A DNA stretch of 64,000 bases, from assembly GCF_020037015.1 (NCBI RefSeq), contig NZ_JAIQDE010000009.1, positions 240,175-304,174 of the forward strand. The letters run 5' to 3'. The stretch is from Corallococcus sp. AS-1-6. GTDB taxonomy: Bacteria > Myxococcota > Myxococcia > Myxococcales > Myxococcaceae. The notes below the pieces were generated by a model that did no database searches, was not told the DNA's origin, and saw only the letters and a list, made by a program, of their open reading frames with translations. This document shows, in pieces, positions 17,765 to 25,626 of this stretch (positions within the stretch are counted from its first letter, which is position 1; every line of letters begins with the position of its first letter). The translations under genes and the position numbers were made by a program.

Positions 17765-18565
17765 GTGCCGGCCGCCATGACCTTCCTTGCTCCGAGCCCG
17801 CGTCGAACCGTCTCCCGCCTCACCGCCCTGGGGGCGCTCGTGGCGCTCACCGGCTGCAGCGGCGGCGAGACGAAGGTGATGACGCTGGCGGAGCTGTCGG
17901 ACCGCTCGCTCACCTTCGCGCTGGCGGACGTGGATGACGCGGAGACGCCGGACGCGCAGGGCGCGCACCGGGTCACCGTCAGCTACTCGGTGGCGGCGGA
18001 CGGCCCGTGCTCGCGCTTCGCGGACGACGTGACGGCCACCCTCAACGGCCAGCCCATGACGCTGGTGCCGGGCGGCGCGTCGGACGTGGGCGGGCGCGCG
18101 GAGGCGTGTGAGAACAGCCGCGTCTACTTCAACTTCGACCCGGCCGCGTGGGGCCGCGAGCCCGTCCAGGACCTCGTCGTGCAGTTGCAGGACGCCTCCA
18201 GCACCGTGCGCCTGGTGGTGAAGAACGCCAAGGCCAAGCGCAAGTTCACGTTCCAGGGCGAGGGCACCCCGGACAAGCTGCGCGTGGGGCAGTCCTACGC
18301 CTTCCGCTGGGAGCCCTCCACGGAGACGCCCGGTCCCGTGGAGGCGCTGCTCCTGCGCGAAGGGGGCCGCGCGCCCGGCGTGCTCTCCGTCACGCAGGAC
18401 GGCAACACGTCCACCGTCGCCATCCCCGCGGGCACCCCGCAGGCGAACCACACCCTGACGCTGGGCGCGGACCTGGAGGGCGTCGTGAGCGAGTGCACGG
18501 GCGTGGCGTCGTGCTCGGGCGCCATCTTCCACTCGCAGGACTTCGTGCTCTCCGTGGTGCCCTGA
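17765..18565 (+). CDS. Predicted lipoprotein of unknown function
   Basis: A 266-residue protein with a signal sequence and the lipobox ALTGC near residue 30, so it is probably an outer- or inner-membrane lipoprotein. The mature part is beta-rich, with VTVSYSVAADGPCSRFADDVTATLNGQP early on and VEALLLREGGRAPGVLSV and HTLTLGADLEGVV later, reminiscent of two Ig-like domains. Four cysteines suggest disulfides. The GTG at 17765 has GGGAG 7 nt upstream; an ATG at 17777 is the alternative. Its start is 4 nt after the acetyltransferase stop, so the two are likely co-transcribed. No family was recognised. Confidence 0.72.
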   Translation: MPAAMTFLAPSPRRTVSRLTALGALVALTGCSGGETKVMTLAELSDRSLTFALADVDDAETPDAQGAHRVTVSYSVAADGPCSRFADDVTATLNGQPMTLVPGGASDVGGRAEACENSRVYFNFDPAAWGREPVQDLVVQLQDASSTVRLVVKNAKAKRKFTFQGEGTPDKLRVGQSYAFRWEPSTETPGPVEALLLREGGRAPGVLSVTQDGNTSTVAIPAGTPQANHTLTLGADLEGVVSECTGVASCSGAIFHSQDFVLSVVP

Positions 18566-18680
18566 GCCGGGCAGGTGAGCCGGAGGCATGTTGCTGGCCT
18601 GAGCGCCACGCACCGGGGGTGGGGGATGGCGGACCGGAAAATGGGGCCCGGGTCGGAATCCCCCCGCCGTGACAGGCAGC

Positions 18681-18697
18681 GGACACCAGACGTGTCC
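18681..18697. repeat. Inverted repeat upstream of hpf
   Basis: GGACAC-CAGAC-GTGTCC, a 6-bp perfect inverted repeat, lies about 85 nt upstream of the likely hpf transcription start. This is a suitable distance for an activator site. A second short dyad, TCGCG-AG-CGCGA, is at 18712-18723. Confidence 0.35.
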
Positions 18698-18746
18698 TAT
18701 GGCGGTCGCTTTCGCGAGCGCGAGCCGTGGACGGGAAGTTCCAACC

Positions 18747-18787
18747 TGGGGGGCCGGGTTGCTTTCGGCGTGGGCTCCGTTTCTGAT
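18747..18787 (+). promoter_or_regulatory. Candidate hpf promoter
   Basis: Two readings are possible. A sigma-54-like element has GG at 18749-18750 and TTGCT at 18759-18763 with the required 10-nt spacing, but the rest of its -24 region is poor. Alternatively, TTGCTT (18759-18764) and TCTGAT (18782-18787), 17 nt apart, form a weak sigma-70-type promoter. Neither is strong. Confidence 0.3.
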
Positions 18788-18828
18788 CTGTCACGGAGCT
18801 TACCTCTCTCCATAGGAGGCAGCCACGC

Positions 18829-19485
18829 ATGCAGCTCAACATCACCTTCCGTCAGTTCGGAGCGTCGGATTCCCTGAAGGAGTACGCCCGTGAAAAGGTC
18901 GAGCGGGTGAACCGACTGCTGGACCGGGCTGGTGAGGCCCACGTGGTGCTGTCGTTGGAGCGGCACCTGCATCACGCGGACATCACCATCCACTCCGGCG
19001 CATGGATCCTCCGGGGGCGTGAGAAGAGCGATGACATGTACGCGTCCATCGACCTGGCGATGGACAAGATCGAACGGCAGCTCCGCCGCTACCGCGACAA
19101 GCTCAAGTCGCACCACGGCAAGGAGAAGGTCCACCACCGCCAGGACCTGGTGAAGGTCCGCCACGACGTCTTCGAGGTCCACGAGCCCGAGGAGACCTCC
19201 GAGGTGTCCGCGCCCGCCGCCACCCAGGCCGCGCCCGCCGCCGCCGTCCAGGCGCCGGTGGCCGAGTCGGGCGTCGCCCGCCTGGTGCGCACCACGCACC
19301 TGGCCATCCAGTCGCTGTCCGTGGATGACGCGGTGATGCAGATGAACTTGATGAACAACGACTTCTACGTCTTCCAGAACCAGCAGTCCCAGGCGCTGTC
19401 CATCGTCTACCGACGCAAGGAGGGGGGGTTCGGCCTGATTGAGCCGCACCTGCCCGACGCGCCTGTGGCGGCCACCGGCACCTGA
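18829..19485 (+). CDS. hpf: Long-form ribosome hibernation promoting factor
   Basis: A 218-residue ribosome-binding protein that silences 70S ribosomes and pairs them into 100S dimers in stationary phase. The N-terminal HPF/YfiA domain (about residues 1-100) has LNITFRQFGASDSLKEYAREKVERVNRL and YASIDLAMDKIERQLRRYRDKL. An Ala/Pro linker covers about 120-150. The C-terminal dimerisation domain carries SVDDAVMQMNLMNNDFYVFQN and SIVYRRKEGGFGLIEPH, which defines the long form. AGGAGG precedes the ATG by 9 nt. A sigma-54-linked position next to ptsN is conserved in proteobacteria, although most of those encode the short form. Confidence 0.96.
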   Translation: MQLNITFRQFGASDSLKEYAREKVERVNRLLDRAGEAHVVLSLERHLHHADITIHSGAWILRGREKSDDMYASIDLAMDKIERQLRRYRDKLKSHHGKEKVHHRQDLVKVRHDVFEVHEPEETSEVSAPAATQAAPAAAVQAPVAESGVARLVRTTHLAIQSLSVDDAVMQMNLMNNDFYVFQNQQSQALSIVYRRKEGGFGLIEPHLPDAPVAATGT

Positions 19486-19525
19486 CGGGCAACCGTCCGT
19501 GCCGGGGAACCGGGTCCGGGGCATT

Positions 19526-19544
19526 CCCGGGCCCGGGGCCCGGG
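19526..19544. repeat. GC-only palindrome between hpf and ptsN
   Basis: CCCGGGCCC-G-GGGCCCGGG is a 19-nt palindrome made only of G and C. In RNA it would fold as a 7-bp stem with a CCGGG loop. No T-run follows, so termination would have to be Rho-assisted. Confidence 0.45.
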
Positions 19545-19677
19545 CCTGGGGCCTGGGTGACGCGCAGTGAGCGAAGCGCCTGCCACCGCCCAGGCGACCC
19601 TTGCGCGAATCCAGTGTGAGGAGTAATTGCCGGCCGAGGAATCATTGCCGGCCCGGAGCGCCAGTGCGGGAGCGCCA

Positions 19678-20139
19678 TTGAGAATCGCCGATTTCCTCAG
19701 CCCCCAGGCGGTCGTCGCGGACATGCAGGCCCGGACGAAACCGGAGGTGCTGCGCGAGCTGAGTGCCACGTTGGCCCGGGCGCATCCGAATCTGCGCGAG
19801 GACCGGCTGGTGGCGGTGCTCCAGGAACGCGAGAAGCTGGGCAGCACGGGCATTGGCGAGGGCGTGGCCATCCCCCACGGCAAGCTGGCGGGCATGGACA
19901 GCCTCCAGGCGGCCTTCTGCGTGTCGCGCGCGGGGGTGGACTTCGAGTCCATCGACGGCAAGCCCACGCACCTGTTCTTCGCGCTGGTGGCGCCGGAGAA
20001 CAGCGCGGGGGTGCACCTGAAGGCGCTGGCGCGCATCTCGCGGCTGTTCAAGAACCCGCGCTTCCGGGCGGCCATCCTGGAGGCGCCCACGGCCGCGGAC
20101 ATCCACGCCCTCATCGTCCAGGAAGACGCCCGGCCCTGA
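19678..20139 (+). CDS. ptsN: PtsN, nitrogen PTS EIIA protein
   Basis: A 153-residue EIIA-Ntr protein, the phospho-acceptor at the end of the nitrogen phosphotransferase chain, which regulates potassium and nitrogen responses rather than sugar uptake. It has the phosphorylated histidine in AIPHGKL, preceded by GSTGIGEGV and followed by HLFFALVAPENSAGVHLKALARISRLF. The TTG at 19678 is chosen because it gives the usual N-terminus (LRIADFLSPQAVVADM) and has GGGAG 5 nt upstream. TTG codons at 19627 and 19645 are alternatives. Two copies of ATTGCCGGCC, 18 nt apart, lie just upstream. The usual follower rapZ is absent. Confidence 0.88.
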   Translation: MRIADFLSPQAVVADMQARTKPEVLRELSATLARAHPNLREDRLVAVLQEREKLGSTGIGEGVAIPHGKLAGMDSLQAAFCVSRAGVDFESIDGKPTHLFFALVAPENSAGVHLKALARISRLFKNPRFRAAILEAPTAADIHALIVQEDARP

Positions 20140-20162
20140 GGGCCTGACAGGAGACGCCCCGC

Positions 20163-21008
20163 ATGGACGTCGTCCTGCGTCCCATCAACGACCGCTTCTT
20201 CCACGAGCAGGTGCTGCCGTTCTTCACGCGCGCCATGGGGGATGCCTCCGGCGCGCTGGAGGCCCTGTCCAACCACCTGGGTGACGCGCAGGCGTTCACG
20301 CTCTGCCAGCGGCTGGCCTCGTCGGCGTTGCCGGGGGGCGTGGGGTCGGTGGACTCGGACGGGTGGATGGACCTGGTGGACCGGCTGGTGTTCCAGCCCT
20401 GGCGCGAGGCGCCCGGCGGCTGGGAGGTGGGCGGGTCCCCCGGCGGCTACGCGGACGAGTGGGACGAGGCGCTGAACCTGGCGCTGATGGTGGAGGACCC
20501 GGCCTATCCCTACTGGGACGCGAAGGCGGCGCGCGTGGTGCGGGACAACTTCCGCCGGCGCCCCCCGGGGGATCAGGGGCTGGCGTCGCTCCTGGCCGGG
20601 CAGTGGGACCCCTTCCCGGAGTTCCCGCCGGACCGCGTCTTCGTGACGCAGGGCCGGGGGGAGTACGCGGTCCGGGAGCGGTTCGCCTTCGCGGACTGGG
20701 CCTGGCGGCCGGCGAAGACGGTGGTGCACTGGCAGGTGAACCTGCCGCGCAAGCTGGAGCGGCTGCTGACGCGGGAGCAGGAGCGCCTGAAGCTGCCGGT
20801 GTTGCCGGAGCGCGACGAGGTGCTGGGCTACTGGACGGGGAAGCTGCCCCAGCCGCCGCCGCTGTCCGTGCTCTTCTCCGGCCTGGGCCCGAACGCGGCC
20901 ACGTGGATCCGCGAGCTGGGCGCGCTCACGCTGCACCTGCGCACCGCCGCGCAGACGAAGCAGGGACTGGCCGCGCTGGTGACGCGCGGGACCACCGTGC
21001 GGCTGTGA
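20163..21008 (+). CDS. Conserved hypothetical protein
   Basis: A 281-residue soluble protein with no signal peptide or membrane segment. It starts MDVVLRPINDRFFHEQVLPFFTRAMGDASGALEAL and contains acidic, Trp-rich segments such as SDGWMDLVDRLVFQPW and ALMVEDPAYPYWDAKAARVV, then WAWRPAKTVVHWQVNLPRKLERLL. No catalytic motif is recognisable. It begins 23 nt after ptsN, in the position usually held by rapZ in proteobacteria, and probably shares its transcript. It is not a RapZ, because no Walker A motif is present. Function unknown. Confidence 0.75.
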   Translation: MDVVLRPINDRFFHEQVLPFFTRAMGDASGALEALSNHLGDAQAFTLCQRLASSALPGGVGSVDSDGWMDLVDRLVFQPWREAPGGWEVGGSPGGYADEWDEALNLALMVEDPAYPYWDAKAARVVRDNFRRRPPGDQGLASLLAGQWDPFPEFPPDRVFVTQGRGEYAVRERFAFADWAWRPAKTVVHWQVNLPRKLERLLTREQERLKLPVLPERDEVLGYWTGKLPQPPPLSVLFSGLGPNAATWIRELGALTLHLRTAAQTKQGLAALVTRGTTVRL

Positions 21009-21094
21009 GCCGGTCGCGCGCTGTCGCAATGGTGCGCCCCTCCTCGCCGTAGGACTCACCGGAGGCCCACCGGGGGCCTGGAGGAAACCGTCCC

Positions 21095-22195
21095 ATGTCC
21101 CGCTTCTCGCGCTGTCCCTCCCTCGCGCTGCTGATCTCCACGGCGCTGCTGACGGGCGGCTGTGCCTCCTCGCACGGCACCGGACAGGCCGCCGCATCCG
21201 CCGCCGTGTCGCCCTCCGGCGCGGACGCGATCTCCTACGCGGTGGGACTCGCGTCGCTGACGGTGGAGGATGCCGCTCGCCACCGCTCATTGAAGACAGT
21301 GGTCTGGTACCCGGCGGCGCCCGGCACGCGGATGGAGCCGCGGACGACGTCGCCCATCTTCGCGCCCTTCCTCGCCGCGAAGGACGCGCCGGTGTCGGAC
21401 GCACGGACGCGCTGGCCGGTGGTGCTGCTGTCACATGGCAGCGGAGGTACGGCCATCAACATGTCCTGGCTCGGCGCGCACCTGGCGGCGCACGGCTTCC
21501 TCGTCGTGTCGGTGAACCACCCGGGCAACACCTACGGGGATGACAGCCCGGAGGGCTACGCGCGCGGCTATGAGCGGCCCCGGGACTTCACGGCCGTGCT
21601 CGACCACCTGTTGAAGGATTCGAGGTGGGGACCGCGCATGGACCCGGAGCGCATCGGCGCGGCGGGGCACTCCATGGGCGGCTACACGGCGCTGGCGCTG
21701 GTGGGAGCGCGCATGAACCTGGAGTGGGTTGCCCGCGTCTGCACCGCGCCGGAGACCCGCGACCACGTGGGGTGCGAGGGCCTGCGGGATGTGGACTACC
21801 GCCGCATCGACATGACGGTCGCGCGAGCGTCGTACCGGGATCCGCGCGTGAAGGCGGCCCTGGCGATGGCGCCGGGGATGGCGGGCTCCTACGAGGCCCG
21901 GGACCTGGCGGACATCCATGCGGAGGTGGGGCTGGTGCTCGCGAAGGGCGACGAGCTGATGCCGCACGAAGGGCACGGCATGAAGCTGGCGGGGCAACTG
22001 CCGGCCGCGTCCACGAGGTCGGTGGTGTTGGACGACGCGGCGCACTTCAGCTTCCTCCCCGAGTGCACGCCGCTGGGCTTCCAGGTCGCGCCCGCGCTGT
22101 GCCGCGACGCGGTCCCCGGGACGCGCGCGGCCACGCATGCGCGCACGCGCATGGAGACCGTGGAGTTCTTCCGTCGCACGCTGGCGGTCCGCTGA
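21095..22195 (+). CDS. Lipoprotein alpha/beta-hydrolase (PAF-acetylhydrolase/dienelactone-hydrolase type), copy 1
   Basis: A 366-residue secreted lipoprotein: signal sequence, then the lipobox LTGGC near residue 27. The alpha/beta-hydrolase core shows VVLLSHGSGG (oxyanion loop), the nucleophile elbow GHSMGGYTAL with its serine, and a late HF segment (LDDAAHFSFLPEC) whose His probably completes the triad. It belongs to the group of predicted dienelactone or platelet-activating-factor acetylhydrolase-like enzymes. Four further Cys around CTAPETRDHVGCEG and ECTPLG suggest disulfides. A close paralogue follows 64 nt later, so this is a tandem duplication. Substrate unknown. Confidence 0.84.
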   Translation: MSRFSRCPSLALLISTALLTGGCASSHGTGQAAASAAVSPSGADAISYAVGLASLTVEDAARHRSLKTVVWYPAAPGTRMEPRTTSPIFAPFLAAKDAPVSDARTRWPVVLLSHGSGGTAINMSWLGAHLAAHGFLVVSVNHPGNTYGDDSPEGYARGYERPRDFTAVLDHLLKDSRWGPRMDPERIGAAGHSMGGYTALALVGARMNLEWVARVCTAPETRDHVGCEGLRDVDYRRIDMTVARASYRDPRVKAALAMAPGMAGSYEARDLADIHAEVGLVLAKGDELMPHEGHGMKLAGQLPAASTRSVVLDDAAHFSFLPECTPLGFQVAPALCRDAVPGTRAATHARTRMETVEFFRRTLAVR

Positions 22196-22259
22196 GCAGG
22201 CGCCCCGCGATGCTTGTGAGGGGGACCTTCAGGGTTCCCTTGTCTCGCTGTTCCCGGCC

Positions 22260-23369
22260 ATGCTCCCGGCCATGCGCCGCCACTTCGTCTCGCTGGGTCC
22301 CGTGCTGCTCGTCTCCGCCGCGCTGCTGGCGGGCGGCTGTTCCTCCTCGAAGAAGGCGGAGGCTCCGCGCACGGACCACACGTCGCTCTACGGCGCGGAC
22401 GCGGCCTACGCGGTGGGCGTCACGCAGTCGCTGACGTACGAGGACACGGCCCGCCGCCGCACGCTGAAGCCGCTGGTCTGGTACCCGGTGGCCCCCGGCA
22501 CGCCGATGGACAACCGCGCGCCGTCAGACCTGTTCAAGCCCTTCTACGGCGCGAAGGACGCCCCGCTGTCGGACGCGCGGGAGCGCTGGCCGGTGGTGCT
22601 GCTGTCGCACGGGAGCGGCGGCTCCGTGATGGACCTGTCCTGGTTCGGTTCCCACCTGGCGGCGCACGGCTTCGTCGTGGTGGGGCTGAACCATCCGGGC
22701 AACACCTTCGGGGACACGAGCCCGGAGGGCTTCGCGCGCGCCTACGAGCGTCCGCGGGACTTCACGGTCGTGCTCGACCACCTGCTGAAGGATCCGAAGT
22801 GGGGCCCGCGAGTGGATCCGGAGCGCATCGGCGCGGCGGGGCACTCCATGGGCGGCTACACGGCGCTGGCGCTGGTGGGGCTGAACCTGAACCTCGAGTG
22901 GATTGAAAAGCGCTGCAAGACGCCGGGAACCCGGGAGGAGATTGGCTGCGAGGGCCTGCGCGACGTGGACTACCGCCGCATCGACATGAAGCACGCGCGA
23001 GCGTCGTACCTGGATCCGCGAGTGAAGGCCGCGTTCGCGATGGCGCCCGGCATGGCCGCGTCGTTCGAAGCCCGAGACACCGCCGACGTCCAGAAGCCGG
23101 TGGCGCTGGTGCTCGCGAAGGGCGACGAGTTGATGCCGCACGAAGGGCACGGCATGCACCTGGCGGGGCTGCTGCCGCCCGCGACCACGACGACGGTGGT
23201 CCTGGACGACGCGGGCCACTTCACCTTCCTGCCCGAGTGCTACCCGAAGGGCTTCGACGTCATCGCCATGTTGTGCCGCGACCCGGTGAAGGGGACGCGC
23301 CCGGCCTCGCACGCGCGCACGAACGCGGAGGGCGTGGCCTTCTTCCGCCGCACGCTGGACGTGCGCTAG
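22260..23369 (+). CDS. Lipoprotein alpha/beta-hydrolase, copy 2 (tandem paralogue)
   Basis: Closely similar to the preceding gene throughout the mature domain, sharing long identical blocks such as DPERIGAAGHSMGGYTALALVG and CEGLRDVDYRRIDM. It has the lipobox LLAGGC near residue 23. The N-terminal linker after the lipid-modified Cys differs (SSSKKAEAPRTDH), so the two copies have diverged most where they attach to the membrane. The start at 22260 or the in-frame ATG at 22272 is chosen because the signal sequence begins there. No clear ribosome site was seen. The stop shares the tetranucleotide CTAG with the stop of the convergent dtd gene. Confidence 0.84.
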   Translation: MLPAMRRHFVSLGPVLLVSAALLAGGCSSSKKAEAPRTDHTSLYGADAAYAVGVTQSLTYEDTARRRTLKPLVWYPVAPGTPMDNRAPSDLFKPFYGAKDAPLSDARERWPVVLLSHGSGGSVMDLSWFGSHLAAHGFVVVGLNHPGNTFGDTSPEGFARAYERPRDFTVVLDHLLKDPKWGPRVDPERIGAAGHSMGGYTALALVGLNLNLEWIEKRCKTPGTREEIGCEGLRDVDYRRIDMKHARASYLDPRVKAAFAMAPGMAASFEARDTADVQKPVALVLAKGDELMPHEGHGMHLAGLLPPATTTTVVLDDAGHFTFLPECYPKGFDVIAMLCRDPVKGTRPASHARTNAEGVAFFRRTLDVR

Positions 23370-23827
23370 GCCGGAGGCGCGGCCTTCGGCGGGCTCTCCA
23401 GGAGGATGGTGACGGGCCCGTCGTTGACGAGCGCGACCTTCATGTCCGCGGCGAAGATGCCGGTGCCCACGGTGAGGCCGCGCTGGCGCAGCGCCTCGCA
23501 GGTCCGCTCGTAGAGGGCCTTGGCCGCGACAGGCTCCATCGCTTCGATGAAGCTGGGCCGGCGGCCCTTGCGCGCGTCGCCGTAGAGGGTGAACTGGCTG
23601 ACGACGATGAGCTGCCTGGACGTGTCCTCCAGCGACAGGTTCATCTTCTCGTTGGCGTCCTCGAAGATGCGCAGCGTGGCCAGCTTCTCCACCATCCACG
23701 TCATGTCCGCGTCGGTGTCGCCCTTGCCCACGCCCAGCAGCACGAGCAGGCCCGGGCCCATCTCGCTGACACGCTGCCCGTCCACCGTCACCGACGCTTC
23801 CAGGACCCGCTGCACCACGGCCTTCAT
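23366..23827 (-). CDS. dtd: D-aminoacyl-tRNA deacylase
   Basis: A 153-residue homodimeric enzyme that removes D-amino acids from mischarged tRNA. It has both family signatures: SQFTLYGDARKGRRPSF (near residues 77-93) and the cross-subunit NDGPVTI (near 136-142). The N-terminus MKAVVQRVLEASVTVDG is canonical, so the start is secure. Its stop codon overlaps that of the convergent hydrolase gene. Together with the YbaK homologue at 10.4 kb it is one of two stand-alone tRNA proofreading enzymes in the window. Confidence 0.97.
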   Translation of the reverse strand: MKAVVQRVLEASVTVDGQRVSEMGPGLLVLLGVGKGDTDADMTWMVEKLATLRIFEDANEKMNLSLEDTSRQLIVVSQFTLYGDARKGRRPSFIEAMEPVAAKALYERTCEALRQRGLTVGTGIFAADMKVALVNDGPVTILLESPPKAAPPA

Positions 23828-23881
23828 GGGTTGACTCCCTTTCGTCCCTGCTTCCTGCCAGGGACGCCCGGAGCCTTCAAG

Positions 23882-24715
23882 TCACCGGCCTTCATGGCGC
23901 GGATCCATCGCGTCGCGCAGCGCATCCCCCAGCAGGTTGAAGCCCAGCACCGTGACGGCCAGCGCGATGCCGGGGAAGAGGGCCACGTGCGGCGCCACCA
24001 GCAGGTACTGGGTCCCCTGGTCCACCAGCGCCCCCCACGACGGCGTGCCCGGGGGAACGCCCAACCCCAGGAAGCTCAGGGACGCCTCCGCGACGATGGC
24101 GCCCGGCAGCGCGAACGTCGCCTGCACGAGCAACGGCCCCGCCGCGTTGGGCAGCAGGTGCCGCGCGAGGATGCGGCCCGGTCCGCTCCCCAGCGCCCGG
24201 GCGGCCTGCACGTAGTCGCGCTCGCGTAGGGTGAGCACCTGCCCGCGAGTCAGCCGCGCGTAGCCCGTCCACCCGGTGAAGGACAGGGCGAACACCACGT
24301 TGGCGAGGCTGGGTCCCAGCACCGCGGTGATGAACAGCGCCAGCAGGATGCCCGGGAACGCGAGCAGCACGTCCACCCCCCGCATCAGCGCCTCGTCCAC
24401 GAGCCCGCCCGCGTAGCCCGCGATGCCGCCCAGCGTGATGCCCACCGCCGCGGACAGCACCACGGCGAAGAAGGACACCTCCAGCGACACCCGCGCGCCG
24501 TACAGCACGTGCGTGAGCACGTCGATGCCGTTCTCCCCCGTGCCCAGCGGATGCCCTGACGTCGGAGGCGACAACTCGCGCGTGAGGTCGATGGCGTCCG
24601 GCGCGTGGGGGCTGAGCCACGGCGCGAACAGCGCGGTGAACACCCAGGCGCACGCCACGGCCAGCCCGAACCGGGCGCCCCATGAGTTCAGCCGGAAGCG
24701 CTGGGCCGCGCTCAT
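23882..24715 (-). CDS. Oligopeptide/dipeptide ABC transporter permease, DppC/OppC type
   Basis: A 277-residue inner-membrane permease. It has a cytoplasmic start and one helix, then the DppC-type periplasmic loop with PLGTGENGIDVLTHVLYGARVSL, and the EAA loop with YVQAARALGSGPGRILARHLLPNAAGPLLV, which docks the ATPase. Five to six helices are seen. The ATG overlaps the stop of the dppB-like gene (ATGA), which makes the two permeases co-translated. No ATPase gene follows: the next minus-strand feature would be past dtd on the other side. ATPases must come from elsewhere. Confidence 0.92.
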   Translation of the reverse strand: MSAAQRFRLNSWGARFGLAVACAWVFTALFAPWLSPHAPDAIDLTRELSPPTSGHPLGTGENGIDVLTHVLYGARVSLEVSFFAVVLSAAVGITLGGIAGYAGGLVDEALMRGVDVLLAFPGILLALFITAVLGPSLANVVFALSFTGWTGYARLTRGQVLTLRERDYVQAARALGSGPGRILARHLLPNAAGPLLVQATFALPGAIVAEASLSFLGLGVPPGTPSWGALVDQGTQYLLVAPHVALFPGIALAVTVLGFNLLGDALRDAMDPRHEGR

Positions 24716-25626
24716 GAGCGCCTCCGCACGCGCGGGTCCACCCACGCATACGTCAGGTCGGTGAGCGTGTTGACCACGACGTAGCAGAAGGTGAAGAGGA
24801 GCACCGTGGCGCGCACGGTGTTGTAGTCGCGCTTCTCGATGGCGGTGAGCAGCAGCGTGCCCATGCCCGGCCACGCGAACACCTTCTCCGTCACGATGGC
24901 GCCGCCCAGCAGCGCGCCGAACTCCAGGCCCAGCACGGTCACCAGCGGCAGCAGCGCGTTGCGGAACGCGTGCTTCCACAGCACCACGCCGGGGGACAGG
25001 CCCTTGGCCCGGGCCACCGTGACGTAGTCCTCGCGCAGGGCTTCCAGCATCGTCGCGCGCGTCATCCGGGCGAGGAACGCGGCCAGCGCGGTGCCCAGCG
25101 TGAACGCGGGCAGCACCAGGTGCCGCCACGACTCCGCGCCCGACACGGGCAGCCAGTCCAGCTTCAGCGCGAAGAGGATGATGAGCACCGGGCCCAGCCA
25201 GAAGCGGGGCAGGGCGACACCCGCCACGGACACGCCCATCGCCGCCGCGTCCACGGGCGTCCCCCGCCGCGCCGCCGCCATCACGCCCAGGGGCAGCGCC
25301 AGCACCAGGGACACGGCCATGGCCGACACCGTGAGCAGCAGCGTGTACGGCAGCGCCGCGCCCAGGGCCGGGAGCACCTTGCGCTGGAACGGAGGCAGCG
25401 ACGTGCGCAGCTCCCCGGTGGCCAGGTCGCGCGCGAACGTCCAGAGCTGCGCGTACCACGGCAGGTCCAGCCCCACCGCCTGCCGCAGCGCCGCGCGGTC
25501 CACCTGCGTCGCCTGCTCCCCCAGCATCACGTCCACCGGGTCTCCAGGCACCAGGTGCAGGAACAGCGACACCAGCAGCAGCGCCCCCACCATCGCGATG
25601 ACCGCGGACACGAGCCGCCGGGTCAC
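24712..25626 (-). CDS. Oligopeptide/dipeptide ABC transporter permease, DppB/OppB type
   Basis: A 304-residue inner-membrane permease of the DppB group. The N-terminal helix is followed by HLVPGDPVDVMLGEQAT, a signature of this family, and the EAA loop with YVTVARAKGLSPGVVLWKHAFRNALLPLVT. The C-terminus ends LTYAWVDPRVRRRS, as is usual. The start is a GTG that overlaps the stop of the substrate-binding protein gene (GTGA). The order binding protein, DppB, DppC is standard for peptide importers. The substrate could be a peptide, nickel or another small molecule. Confidence 0.92.
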   Translation of the reverse strand: MTRRLVSAVIAMVGALLLVSLFLHLVPGDPVDVMLGEQATQVDRAALRQAVGLDLPWYAQLWTFARDLATGELRTSLPPFQRKVLPALGAALPYTLLLTVSAMAVSLVLALPLGVMAAARRGTPVDAAAMGVSVAGVALPRFWLGPVLIILFALKLDWLPVSGAESWRHLVLPAFTLGTALAAFLARMTRATMLEALREDYVTVARAKGLSPGVVLWKHAFRNALLPLVTVLGLEFGALLGGAIVTEKVFAWPGMGTLLLTAIEKRDYNTVRATVLLFTFCYVVVNTLTDLTYAWVDPRVRRRS

